From contig OZ022515.1 in assembly GCA_963989385.1 (NCBI GenBank), positions 5,426,803-5,490,802 on the forward strand: a stretch of DNA of 64,000 bases. Direction: 5' to 3'. Source of the stretch: Ctena decussata (lineage: Eukaryota > Mollusca > Bivalvia > Lucinida > Lucinidae). The position numbers and the translations under genes were made by a program. This document shows, in pieces, positions 53,876 to 64,000 of the stretch. Positions within the stretch are counted from its first letter, which is position 1, and each line of letters starts with the position of its first letter. The notes under the pieces were generated by a model, which was not told where the DNA came from, searched no databases, and saw only the letters and a list, made by a program, of their open reading frames with translations.

Positions 53876-55385
53876 TGCAGTAACCCTAGCTCAGTAGTTT
53901 GTCAGGATATTAGGCACGAGTCTTAGTTTAGCCAGGATACTACAGTTGTGAGTTCGTTGGAGCTGGACTGATTGTTGTAGGAGTAGAAAAGATAAACAAC
54001 TCTATTTCACTTTTTCACCTTTTACCCCAGATTTAGGAATCACAAGTTATTACAGTTATTATTTAGGCATGTAGTTAAATTAGGCGTATAATAATAGGTT
54101 CCTTAAACAATTTAGAAAGTTACAAAGTTGATTTTAACAAATAGTACATTCCCTAAAAGATCCTTATAATCTGACCCGGTCATGCAGGAGAGAAGCCTTA
54201 TGAATAAATATTTTTACATGCAGGTGAGAATGCTTATATTATTTTGCATACCCCAACTAAACCTTATAAAAGTTCACCTTTTCCCTAGAGTGGGCTCAAC
54301 TATGACAATGGTTACTGAGAACCAACAGGTAGTATGGGAGCCGACTATAGGTATGCTGCTCCAGATCAGGGGCTGCTCCGGATCAGGGTTTGCTCCAGAT
54401 CCGGTGCTGCTCCGGATCGGGAGTTGTAACAATGGAAGAAGGTAAGTACAGAATGCTATTTCAAAGTGAAGCCTAAAGACACAACTCCCAGAGCTAAGAA
54501 ACAGGTACAATGACCAGCATGGGCTCTGGAGTTGTGCTCCGGATTTGGTGTTACAATTTTATAAATTTATGTGTGGGGATAAACATGATAGTAGTTTGAC
54601 ATTAATGCACCATAGTATTAACGAGAGAGTGTGTTCACCACCTTAAACCTTAAGAGAAAAATATTGAGTTGGAGCAAGGTAACCACAGTGGGTGGAGACT
54701 GGTTAACCTACCCCAATCTGGTGCAGTCTGCTTATACTAGAGAATATTTATAAAATAATCACCTCTCCAAACATATAACGGTTGGACATATTGACCCTCG
54801 ATTGGTGCAGTTGGTCTAGCTAATAGGTTTCCCAATTGGGGCAGAAGTACAGCTATCTCCAGATCTGGCGCAGTTTCTCCAAGGGAGACAACTCAATGGG
54901 GCTCAGTCTACGAGAGACAACAGAGCAAACGAGAGTAACGCTAAAAACTTTCTTATATACCCTACGGGCGCGTGAAATGTGATGTCATCAAGACATTGTG
55001 ACGACATAACTAAGAGCTGTCATCCGGATCGCCTCGGGCATGTCCGTAGCAATGAAGCACATACCGAAAAGTCCGAAACGTTCCGAATGACCAAATAAAC
55101 ACGCCATGGCCAAGAAGCTCGTCAATTAGAGAATTAAAAGTGATTAAGTAAAGATAAAAAGGACGTTTGAAAGAAAGTTCTCTATGGAAGGTTGCGAGAA
55201 AATGTCTAACTAACTGAACCATGCGGGATAGCCGCGTGGGTAATTCGTTGGTAAGAAAATATGATGGTGAACACCTCCGTCGAAAATGCAAGTTGCCGAA
55301 TCAATGTACATTGTACTATATACGGTGCGAAAGTGAAAGTAGAAATGTGAGCGAAAATATGAGCAGGCTGGTCACGGTGGTTACA
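53876..55385 (-). repeat. 5' LTR (element orientation), 1,510 bp
   Basis: Ends TGCAGTAACC and GGTTACA on the plus strand. A minus-strand TATA box TATATAAG (54,952-54,959) lies about 430 nt into U3. Same sequence as 38,545-41,124 apart from the 1,070-bp block missing here. Confidence 0.93.
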
Positions 55386-55835
55386 ATACTCAGCTAAACT
55401 GAGCAAGAAAACAACTGTACTTATCAGTTATTTGGTATTTATTAGCAGGTAAAATTTCATCCTCAGCTCTCAACTCAGCTGAGCAAGAAATTCTCTCTGC
55501 TGAGAAATATGAAAATGCCAACTAATGTTGGCATTTTCATATTTATAAGCAGAGAAAGGTTCATGCTCAGCTAAACTGAGCAAGAAAACAACTGTACTTA
55601 TCAGTTATTTGCTATTTATTAGCAGGTAAAATTTCATACTCAGCTCTCAACTCAGCTGAGCATGAAAATTTTCTCTGCTGATAAATATGAGAATGCCAAC
55701 TATATTCATAAGCAGAAAAAATTTCAAACTCGGCTAAATTGAGCAAGAAAACAACTTACTTATCAGTATGTTGCTATTTATTAGCAGGTAAAATTTCATG
55801 CAGCATGAAAAAAGTTTTGTAACTTCGGGGCCAGA
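55386..55835. mobile_element. Right part of the split GCTCAGC MITE, expanded
   Basis: After ATAC the repeat continues with two to three modules of about 180 bp: CTGAGCAAGAAAACAACTGT, TTATTAGCAGGTAAAATTTC, AACTCAGCTGAGCA, TGCCAACTAATGTTGGCA. It ends GCATGAAAAAAGTTTTGTAAC and TTCGGGGCC, the family terminus. Confidence 0.82.
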
Positions 55836-55886
55836 ATTCCGCTGAAGCTGGTGACAGGGAGCGTTGACTCTGTTGCAACATTACAT

Positions 55887-56107
55887 GAGCCGCGACACGA
55901 GAAAACCAACAAAACGGTTGTGCGCCCAACGCAGACTCAGCCGCCAGTCATGTCAGACTCTTCGCTAAGCGCTTAAAGGGTAGCCAAGGGTCTAAGCTAC
56001 GTCCATGCGCACAGCTAAGACTCTGTTCAGACTGGGCGGACGCCCAGGCTGATCTGAGTCTACGCTGGGCGCACAACCACTTTGTTGGTTTTCTCGCGTC
56101 GCGGCTC
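55887..56107. mobile_element. Foldback MITE (GAGCCGCGAC family)
   Basis: Starts GAGCCGCGACACGAGAAAAC and ends GGTTTTCTCGCGTCGCGGCTC. The arms are complementary over most of their length. Confidence 0.85.
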
Positions 56108-56290
56108 AGTCATTACGGCATATGTACATACTCAATGAAACCAAGTCTGCTATTTTTTTTGTTTCTTTTGTGTGTTCAGAATACCAGAAGAATTTATTTT
56201 ACTCACAGACCGTCCCTTCAAATATTGGGATCTGACAAGGAGATCCACCAACCCCTACTTACTCAAGATATTTATAAACGATTAACCTGA

Positions 56291-57384
56291 TATATACTGA
56301 GAGGCAAATGAAAGTATACACTTTTTGAATGCATATATTTTACTGATTTCTCTTGGCTCAGGCCTGAAAATTTGCATAAGTTATTGTTACTGAAGGTACA
56401 TCAGTGTGGTGTAGTTAACTTACCTATTGTAACGCTTGATTAGTGGCATTGAACGTACACGCCGGTTTTGTAGTTTCTCCACGTGCAGCAAACTGGACTA
56501 CACGAGTTTGCTGTAAATATGTATTTGAAATTTCGGTTGTTTTTCTAAACAAACCACAACGCTTGCGTTTCATTTACATGATGACAAATCTCTATCGCAG
56601 ACAGAAATCATAAGTGCAGAGGAAAAAATTGTCAGAGGCAAAAAGAAAGTATACCCTTCATCGCCAATCAGTCGTGTCTCTATTGTATTTAATCACGCCA
56701 GCAACGAACTGAATTGAGCGGTCACCTGTTACACCTTCAGTTTGCGCCAAAAGCATTGTCGTCATGTAAATGAAAGGCATACACTGTGGTTTGTTCAGAA
56801 AAACAACCGCAAATGCAAATACTGATTTTGCAGAATAATCGTATTGTGCAATATCATGTAAGTTCAAAAACGGCGAAAGAAACAAGTACGTGTAGTGTCG
56901 GTAGTCAAGGAAGTCATTTGGTAATATTACAATGCCCTCATTTTTGTACGTTGAGGAAATATACGTCTTGTATTATGCTAGATCTAAGCAGTGAATAATA
57001 AGAAAGCTACCACGCATTTAAAGTTGTATCATTTCTTTTGCTTCTGTGTGTAAGAATCGTGCTTGCTATATGGAACCTTTTCATCATGCAAATGAAACGC
57101 AAACGTTGTGGTTTATTTAGAAAAACACCAGAAATGTTCAACGCAGATTAACAGCAAATCCATATTGTCCATTTTGTTGCACTTGGGCAACGTGTAAAAC
57201 CGGCATGTATGTATACTCGTATAGTATTGCTAGTCAAGCGTTTCAATCAGAAGCTTTACTAAACCACATTGATCCACCTTGAGTAAAAATAAACCATGCA
57301 AAAGTTTAGACACGAGCGGTGAAAAATAAGTAAAATATAGGCATTCAAAAAGTGTGTACATTCTTTTGCCTCTGAGAATATATA
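56291..57384. mobile_element. 1.1-kb long-inverted-repeat element
   Basis: The outer ends CTGAGAGGCAAATGAAAGTA and TGTACATTCTTTTGCCTCTG pair through CACTTTTTGAATGC. The similarity extends inward to give arms of about 300 bp (56,291-56,588 against 57,081-57,384, decayed). An additional copy of the inner arm motif (AAAAACAACCGCAAATGC side) sits at 56,756-56,826. Flanking TATATA fits a TA target. No transposase; frames on either strand are short. Confidence 0.72.
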
Positions 57385-57496
57385 ATTACATTTACCAATG
57401 CGACCAATTAGCTAATGATGGAAAATAAAGAATATATGATTGAATCACTAACAGTTATGTTTGTTTTCTTTTTTTTTTAAATACTGTTATATACCT

Positions 57497-57647
57497 TACA
57501 GAGAGACGCAGTGGTCGAGTGATTAAAGGTGTCCTACTATAATACAGAAGGTCACGGGTTTGAATCTCGCATGGGCTAAACAGGACCTGGCAAACTCTCT
57601 CCGTCAACCCAGCAGTATATGGGTACATTTCCATATCAGGGAGATTA
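57497..57647 (+). repeat. tRNA-derived SINE (plus strand)
   Basis: Head GACGCAGTGGTCGAGTGATT (A box) and CACGGGTTTGAATCTCGC (B box), then a body with CCCAGCAGTATATGGGTACA. No clean acceptor stem, so not a tRNA gene. Confidence 0.7.
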
Positions 57648-58488
57648 TACTCAGCGTCAATGAAAACGAACCAGACTTATAATGTCATATGTTTCCATAA
57701 ATTAAATGATCATACTATATCAAACTGACATAGTAATCATTTCGAGCCATCTTATTACGCTCATGATGTTGCTTAGCCTAAACATACGGTGTGAGTTTGT
57801 GACGTAACGTTAGCTCTGAAATCAAGAAAAAAGATATTCCAGCATCATTACACATGGCAGAAACTCCGCAATAATGCATTTTGCTTAAGAATAGATAGTC
57901 TATCAAATCGCCAAAGAAAAGAAATCCAGACACCCGAAGGCAACAAAGTAACATGAAGTCGAACGTCACTATATTTTAACGTTCATTAAAATGGATATAC
58001 AAAGGTAGCTTATGGTAAATATGTTATCTTTTACATGTACAACCCAAAATACTGAGATCAGTGTTAGAAACTGAAATTCAGAAGTTTTGTGGGGCAAACT
58101 TCAACCATTATCAGGCCCGAGCATAACGTTACAGGTTTAACGTCCACCTTGTTTGCCAAACTGCGTCATAATTACATGGAGGAAAAGTGTTTTTATGTCA
58201 AGAGACCTTCCAAAGAAGGATTCATTTGCAATCAAATGTTTGACAGAGCACGAAATATGGATTTATTACGTTTTCACTGTTATTTGATATCGACAGTGTT
58301 GTCACACGTCACTATTGACGTCACGCTCGATAGCGCGGGCTGGTTAATGAATTTTATTTGTAAACATCCTGTTCCAACACCAGAAATGAAAGATTTAATA
58401 AATTGTGTTACATAAATAAACCAAATATTAAACGAACATTTGTGCCGTATATCCAAACTGGTGCATTTTCATTGACGCTGAGTATATA
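57648..58488. mobile_element. 840-bp segment with 29-bp inverted ends
   Basis: TATACTCAGCGTCAATGAAA at the left and its inverse TTTCATTGACGCTGAGTATA at the right, pairing on through the next bases (two mismatches in 29). A TA target duplication is possible. The interior has a 108-codon plus-strand frame (58,089-58,415) that ends just before the right arm; it has no recognised domain, though its composition is not obviously random. Either a MITE or two SINE ends in opposite orientation. Confidence 0.6.
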
Positions 58489-58934
58489 GGCAGTGACATT
58501 GAGGGATGGGGAACGTCTTTCTTACTCTGTGCCAGGGAAACGGTAGACATTTAACACCCGCTACCCCTATGGCCACTAGGCTACTGGAAACCGAAAATCT
58601 CATTATATATTTTTCTTTTAACGTATGGGTACATTTCTAGCTTCATCCGCCATTATTGCAAAGAACACGCCTTTTGTGACTGCTGTTTGCTTCCCTAGCC
58701 AACGTCTGTTGTTCGAAATGGGGTCAATCCTTTAGGTACAAACTTGCTCATAGGGGAGGAAACTTTATTCTTCAAGAGCTGACCCCATTAAGAAAGGAGG
58801 CAAAAATGAAAATGTCGGAGATGTTGTGCCTCCACTTAAAGTGTACCGTTTCACCTTAAACAGAGCAGATGTGTGCAGTGTAATAAGTGTAATTATTGTG
58901 AGTCCCAAGTTGTTGGAATCTTCACGGTACACTG

Positions 58935-59336
58935 TTGTCTAATGTAATGAAAGCACAAACAAATAGAGTATCAGATTCAATTTTATTAAAGCTTCGTTCA
59001 TATTGGCAGAGATTTCCTTCAAGCAGCTTTAATAAAGAAAAATATGCTCATTTGTATAAAAATTTACTATATACTCCACATTTTCCTTTTCTAAATTCAC
59101 ATGAAAAAGTTTGTTCGAGAAACAAATTTGCCCATGTGGATAGAAAGTTTCTCCTAGTATATGTAACAAAGAAAGTAGCTCAAAAATCAAAACAGTTTGG
59201 TTTGAAACAAAATATTTTACAATGTACAAAATATGGAAATATTTACATTCTTGGTGTAATTACTGAAAAGCCCTATAATAAACCATGTGAACGTAATGTA
59301 GCTTATAATTACATTGAGCCATGCGACGTCACATGA
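58935..59336 (+). CDS. 133-codon ORF, unrecognised
   Basis: A Lys/Asn/Phe-rich frame ending at TGA in a TGACGTCA-rich stretch. It has a plausible globular composition (HVDRKFLLVYVTKKVAQKS) but no known motif, signal peptide or membrane segment. There is no splice evidence. It could be a transposon remnant or chance in AT-rich DNA. Confidence 0.25.
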   Translation: MSNVMKAQTNRVSDSILLKLRSYWQRFPSSSFNKEKYAHLYKNLLYTPHFPFLNSHEKVCSRNKFAHVDRKFLLVYVTKKVAQKSKQFGLKQNILQCTKYGNIYILGVITEKPYNKPCERNVAYNYIEPCDVT

Positions 59337-59519
59337 CGACGTAACTGACGTAAACATATTATGGTTCTCTACAATCTGATTGGACGTCGTAGACGTTATG
59401 ACGTCATTGACACTGTTCCTTTGTTAGCAGAAGAATTGCATGTAAATCTTTTACACCTTCCATTTAGCGCTTAAATAGGGTTTTTCAAGGTTTTAATGGA
59501 AAAGAATGTAAATATAAGT

Positions 59520-59660
59520 AAGGAACTTAATTTTTTCTGATGTTTATCGAAGTGTAGACTACATTGGGTCACGAGCAAATTTATATGGGGTTCATTTACT
59601 TTGCACGCGACCCAATTTAGTTAAAACTTCGATAAACCTCAGAAAAATGAATATCATTCC
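59520..59660. repeat. Hairpin element
   Basis: GATGTTTATCGAAG and GACTACATTGGGTC on the left pair with GACCCAATTTAGTT and CTTCGATAAACCTC on the right. The arms extend to TTTTTTCTG / CAGAAAAAT and AAGGAA / TTCC. A small foldback. Confidence 0.75.
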
Positions 59661-59995
59661 CTAAACAAAGCAAAATTATAAACAATGTATTAGAACTGAA
59701 ATGGGTGTTATATGTATATACATTAGTTTTTAGTGATGCAATTCAAAATTAAGGTGTATGGATACACATCCATGTTTTTCATTTTTACAAAGGGAGGGGG
59801 GGGGGTGTTTGTAAATCCATGATTGCTTTCCTGGCGAACAATGCTTTTGCAACATTGGTCTACTCTTAAAGGAAAGGATTTGCTTCTTGGAGAGCAAATT
59901 CGTTCCTTAAAGAGCTGACCCCATTTGAGAAGGAAATAAAAATGAAAACAACAGAGTTGCTTCCCCTCACAGTGTACCCAATCACCTTGAACACG

Positions 59996-61210
59996 CCACT
60001 TTTTTTTTCCGCATTTTTAGTAAATTCGTGTGCCCTCTACTGTATGTGGAGTGCTGAAACGCCAATTTCTGAAGTTCGTCAATCCGTATTGAATATAGTG
60101 GGAAATCGTCAAGTACCACGCGGAATCCTGTATTCTACACAGTGCCAAAATCTTTACTACCGCTGAAAACGTTCCTCAGTACTCTGCAAGCCCACTCACT
60201 CTAACACACTAATGTGCATCACCGCACTGTTTCGGAGAATCGGAACAAATTTTAAGAATAAGCAGCTGATAAAGGCAAATAATATTGTTCCGTCTCGTCC
60301 AGATCGTCGGTCTCAATAGAAATAATTTAGCATTTTTTTCAGATACAAAACAAATCATACCTATATAAGCAAACAGCTGAAATAATGCAAATTTACTCTT
60401 GCTGGCATCTTACTAATGTATTTCATACTCAACATTTGCATCGATTGCTTTAGAAGACAACATTAAATGGAATGCTGAAGCGCATACAAATTAGATAATC
60501 TTAAATCGGTTTCCATTTAGCGCATATAAATTAGGCCATCTTAAACCAGTTTCCATTGTTTTATTTTTTCTATCAATAACAAGAGCACCGCAAGTAAGTT
60601 AATATACGTCTGTTTCTGAGTGTGTTTCAGTACCAGTTAGTACCTCGGGCAAATCTGTAGCCCTGACAATCAGCCACACATAGGCACTATTGTGTGAACA
60701 AGAAAAGCCTGTAAATACTAATCAAAGGAATACTCCAATTTTAAGAAAGGGGATGCTACCGTTCCCATACTCAGTCCACAGTCACAGGCGAATGCATATT
60801 TCAATAATGCGTCATCAAGATATTCAAAACAATTGCCTAGTAATTGAGCGCACAAAAATAGCCTAAGAAATAATCAAGCGGATGTAACTGAATATAAGTA
60901 AATTTGAGATGACACAAACCAATTCAACCTCTTCTGCATTACACTTATCCTGGCGATTATGCACATACATATAGCTGTCAGATAGAACATGTCGATAGAT
61001 TTTCCTATTTACACCATACTTACAAGAGTGAATAAGGTAAACGTTCTAAAATGGGGACACCTAAAATATTTACCGCAATTGCCAAAAGAATTCAACGCTT
61101 TTTGCCAATGTAGTAGTACATCTAAACTGCAGATAGAATTGCAAACAGTGTATAGCCTGATCAGACTTCCCCCTTAGAAGCGGTCTGATCTGGGTTTGCA
61201 CTGTTTTCTA
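59996..61210. other. AT-rich region, no gene
   Basis: Only a 44-bp tandem duplication at 60,478-60,562 (GCGCATACAAATTAG / GCGCATATAAATTAG ... CAGTTTCCATT). No coding or RNA gene was recognised. Confidence 0.5.
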
Positions 61211-61334
61211 AGACCTATATGTCCCAATATTTAGAAGTGAACAGTATTTCATAGAATGCAATGACACGAAAATAAGGACAGTAAAACATCAAACAGTTAC
61301 CGTAAATAATCTAAATATTGGGACAAATAGGTCT
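61211..61334. mobile_element. 124-bp TIR MITE
   Basis: AGACCTATATGTCCCAATAT at the left and ATATTGGGACAAATAGGTCT at the right, one mismatch in 20. Confidence 0.82.
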
Positions 61335-61362
61335 GCGCAAAATGTGGAGGCCAAGATCATAC

Positions 61363-61680
61363 TACCATGACAATGCTCTTCAGCACGTCAATTATCATCC
61401 CACACAGCTGGACAAACAGCGGCATAACTATTATATAACACACATGTCTACATGTCTACCGTGCCCATCTTCTTGAGCTCGTCAATTAGCATCCCCCATT
61501 CCTAGACAAATCGCGGCATAACTAATTTATAACACATATATTTACATGTCTACATGTCTACCATGCCAATGCTCTAAAGCTCGCAAATTATCATCCCACT
61601 AAACTGGACAAACTGCGGCATAGCTTTTATATAACATATATATTTTCATGTCTGCATGTCTACCATCCCATGCTCTTAAG
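61363..61680. repeat. Tandem repeat, about 103-bp unit, three copies
   Basis: Each unit holds TCAATTATCATCCCAC, CTGGACAAACAGCGGCATAA and ACATGTCTACATGTCTACC. Confidence 0.88.
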
Positions 61681-62455
61681 GTGATGATTATCACTGATTT
61701 GGGAAGAAACAAACATCCATAAAAATGCAATAAATACAACAGATCTTCCCGAAACTTAGCAGATGCCTTCTTTACGTTGTTTCTCACAATTCAAAATCCC
61801 AAAATGCAGGACTTGTTGATGATAAAAAAGGATTTATATAAGAAAGATCAAAGGGTGGGTAATTTTGTGCGCATAAATCTTAAAGAATGACCATCATTAT
61901 TGAAAATGTAACTAGGTCTGAACATAAATCAATGCATTATATAAAGCGTCCTAGCAAATTAGTTTCTCTTTTTCATTTGCACGCTATCAGGCTGCGCAGA
62001 TAAAAAAAAGGGTGCGGCCTGTTTTCAAATATTAGTCTAAAATACACAGAAGAATCTATTTTCAAGGTTGAATAATTTCAATAACACACCTGTAATGATC
62101 ATTGTAATGTATTATTTATACTGTGAGTATGATATAGGTATAACTGACCTACCTGTATTTCATGAATGCAAAACGTATACATGCACTGTATCATGGTCAG
62201 AAATTTGAGAAAAAGCTACTGTTTCTATCTGGTAAACCTTACAATTTGAAAAAGATTTGGAACAAATAATTGCTAGGACGCTCTTTTTAACTCATCAAAG
62301 TATCTTCAGAGCTAAGTAAATTTTCAAAAAACAGATTTTATTTTTCAGATTTCTGTGCAGAAAATTACACTTTGATTTTTCCATATAAAAAACACTTTTT
62401 AAACAGTATGTCCCTACATTTTGTATTCCAAACTGTAGAGAACAACAAAAAATAA
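61681..62455. other. AT-rich region, no gene
   Basis: No supported feature. Confidence 0.4.
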
Positions 62456-64000
62456 TAAGAGGGCCATGAGGCCCTGAATCGCTCACCTGCGCAATTGGCA
62501 AAGTGGCTTTTCTTATGTCTGAAATTGCAAACAATATGCGTTTTAGGTCAAAAGTCAAAGAATGACCATGACTTCTTGTACTCATTAATCTTCATGTACG
62601 CATTAAGACAACCATACATAGCATTTTTAGGCCAAAATCTTCAAACCTATCCATGAAATCTTATGTTCTAGCATTTTCCCATATTTGAACATGCCGCTAA
62701 AAAGGTCAAGGTAACCCAATGTCATCATTTGAACAGTCTTGGTAGGACTCTAGTACTCCATGCTACTTAACCAAGTTTACAGGCCATTGGTGTATTGGTT
62801 CTGGAGAAGAAAAATATTAAAGGTTTATACCATAAATGGGTATGGCGGCCATGTTGGTCATGTGACCTGGGCCGTTTGAACAATTTTTTTTTTCAATCAA
62901 GCTCTGGAGGCTCTATATGAAATGTGTTTACATTTGGCTCTTTGCCTTTTGAGAAAATTTTTGAAAATGTCAAAATATGAGAGATCTGGGTTAAAGGTCA
63001 AAGAATGACCTTGACCTCTTGTACTCATAATTCTTCATGGCCTCATTAAGACGACTGTATATACCAATTTTTAGGTCTAAATCTTTAAAACTTCCCATGA
63101 AATATTATGTTCTGGCATTTTCCCATATTTGACCTTGCCATAAAAAAGGTCAAGGTCAACCCAAGGTCATAATTTGAATGATCTTGATAGTACCTGAGTA
63201 CCCAATGCCAAGTTTCAGGCCATTGGTCAATTGGTTCTGGAGAAGAAGATTTTTAAAGGTTTTTACCATATATGGGCATGGCCGCCATGATGGTCATGTG
63301 ACCCAGACCATTTGAAGAAATTTTACTTCCCTCAACCCCTGAAGGCTGTTTATGAAATGTGTTTACAATTTGCTCAGTGACTTTTAAGAAGAAGTTTGAA
63401 ACTGTCAAACCATTAGAATTCAGTTTCAAAGGTCAAAGAACAACTTTGACCTCTTGTACTCACAAATCTTCATGTACTCATTAAGATGACTGTATTATCC
63501 AATTTTTAGGCCTAAATCTTCAAAACTATCCATGAAATCTTATGTTCCAGCATTTTTCCATATTTGCTGTAAAATGGCCAAGATCAACCCAAAGTCAACA
63601 TTTTAAACAATCTTGATAGTACTGGAATACCCAATGCTACATACCAAGTTTTAAGGCCATCGGTCAATTTGTTCTGGAGAAGAAGATTTTTAAAGGTTTT
63701 TTACCATATATGGGCGTGGCAGCCATGTTGGTCATGTGACCTGGACCGTTTAAATTAATTTTTGTTCCCTCTAATCCTGGAGGCTCTATATGAAATTTGG
63801 TTACAATTTGCTCAGTGGTTTTGGTGGAGATTGTTTGAAATTGTCAAAATATGAGAGTTCTGGGACAAAGGTCAAAAATGAACTTCACCTTTTGTACTTA
63901 TGATACTTCGTGTACTCATTAAAATGACTGAATACTCCAATTTTTAGGCCTTAATTTTCAAAACTTTCCAAGTAATCTTATGTTCTAGCATTTTTCCATA
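62456..64000 (+). mobile_element. Pearl/HINE-like element, 5' part (runs off the window)
   Basis: Begins AAGAGGGCCATGAGGCCCTG then AATCGCTCACCTG, the same terminus as the element at 25,771, but with a different core: three to four tandem units of about 430 bp containing CAAAGAATGACCTTGACCTC, TTGTACTCA, GGTCAAGGTCAACCCAAGGT and GGTCATGTGACC. The right end is outside the window. Confidence 0.72.

Larger units (their letters stand above)
38545..55385 (-). mobile_element. 16.8-kb Ty3/gypsy LTR retrotransposon carrying a zinc finger-BTB gene
   Basis: Minus-strand element. The LTRs are at 53,876-55,385 (5') and 38,545-41,124 (3'), with TG...CA ends and ATAC target duplications (38,541-38,544 and 55,386-55,389). 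Order along the minus strand: 5' LTR, tRNA-Leu primer site, gag, protease, RT, RNase H, integrase, about 1.5 kb of spacer, a zinc finger-BTB gene, about 3 kb of spacer, polypurine tract, 3' LTR. RT/RNase H before integrase places it in Ty3/gypsy. The LTRs are nearly identical apart from a 1,070-bp indel, so it is young, but pol has one in-frame stop. Normal Ty3/gypsy elements are about 5-8 kb; the excess is the 6.8 kb between pol and the 3' LTR. Confidence 0.93.
58745..59995. repeat. Direct repeat pair around an unrecognised ORF
   Basis: A stretch of about 115 bp (AGAGCTGACCCCATT, then AGAAGGAGGCAAAAATGAAA-like, then GTGTACC...TCACCTT) occurs at 58,745-58,860 and again, about 75% alike by eye, at 59,880-59,995. 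Between them lie the ORF at 58,935 and a hairpin at 59,520. They may be old terminal repeats of one element. Confidence 0.45.

Overview
The window is animal nuclear DNA made almost entirely of repeats, most likely from a bivalve mollusc. Intron-like splice sites, tRNA-derived SINEs, LINE remnants, TIR/MITE elements and LTR retrotransposons rule out a prokaryote. Bivalve is an inference: it rests on recurrent 230-bp foldback MITEs (GAGCCGCGAC...), on elements with tandem 'core' repeats like the pearl elements described from bivalves, and on a tRNA-Leu-primed Ty3/gypsy element. There is no rRNA, no convincing functional tRNA, and one short candidate host gene.

Layout. 1-8.3 kb is a three-level nest. 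A LINE reverse transcriptase is split in two (1,240-1,853 and 7,851-8,285) by a 6-kb TIR element with 28-bp inverted ends. That element is itself split by a young 3.27-kb LTR element (2,647-5,911) whose only ORF is a coiled-coil protein with four zinc knuckles. 8.6-11.45 kb carries three exons on the + strand that join in phase and encode a single transmembrane segment and a short tail; this is the only candidate host gene. 11.5-14.1 kb holds small MITEs, a LINE tail and a tandem triplication. 14.2-22.3 kb and 23.7-36.2 kb are two direct copies of one large repeat. Each copy has private insertions (a LINE and a GGGACG-TIR element in copy A; a pearl-like element, a Harbinger-like element, a truncated SINE and a 611-bp TIR element in copy B), so each copy shows the other's empty sites. 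55.4-64 kb holds further MITEs, long-inverted-repeat elements and the start of another pearl-like element.

The centrepiece is 38,545-55,385: a 16.8-kb LTR retrotransposon on the minus strand, with TG...CA LTRs, a 4-bp ATAC target duplication, a tRNA-Leu primer site, gag, a -1-shifted pol (protease, RT, RNase H, integrase) and a polypurine tract. The LTRs are nearly identical apart from one 1,070-bp indel, and pol has one amber stop inside RT. Between pol and the 3' LTR lies 6.8 kb of extra DNA. It carries a large same-strand gene with a C2H2 zinc finger, a Lys/Thr-rich tandem repeat and a C-terminal KCTD/Kv-type BTB (T1) domain, and it starts at a good 3' splice site. This gene sits where retroviruses keep env, so it looks like host-gene cargo in a Ty3/gypsy element. 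It is the most unusual thing in the window.
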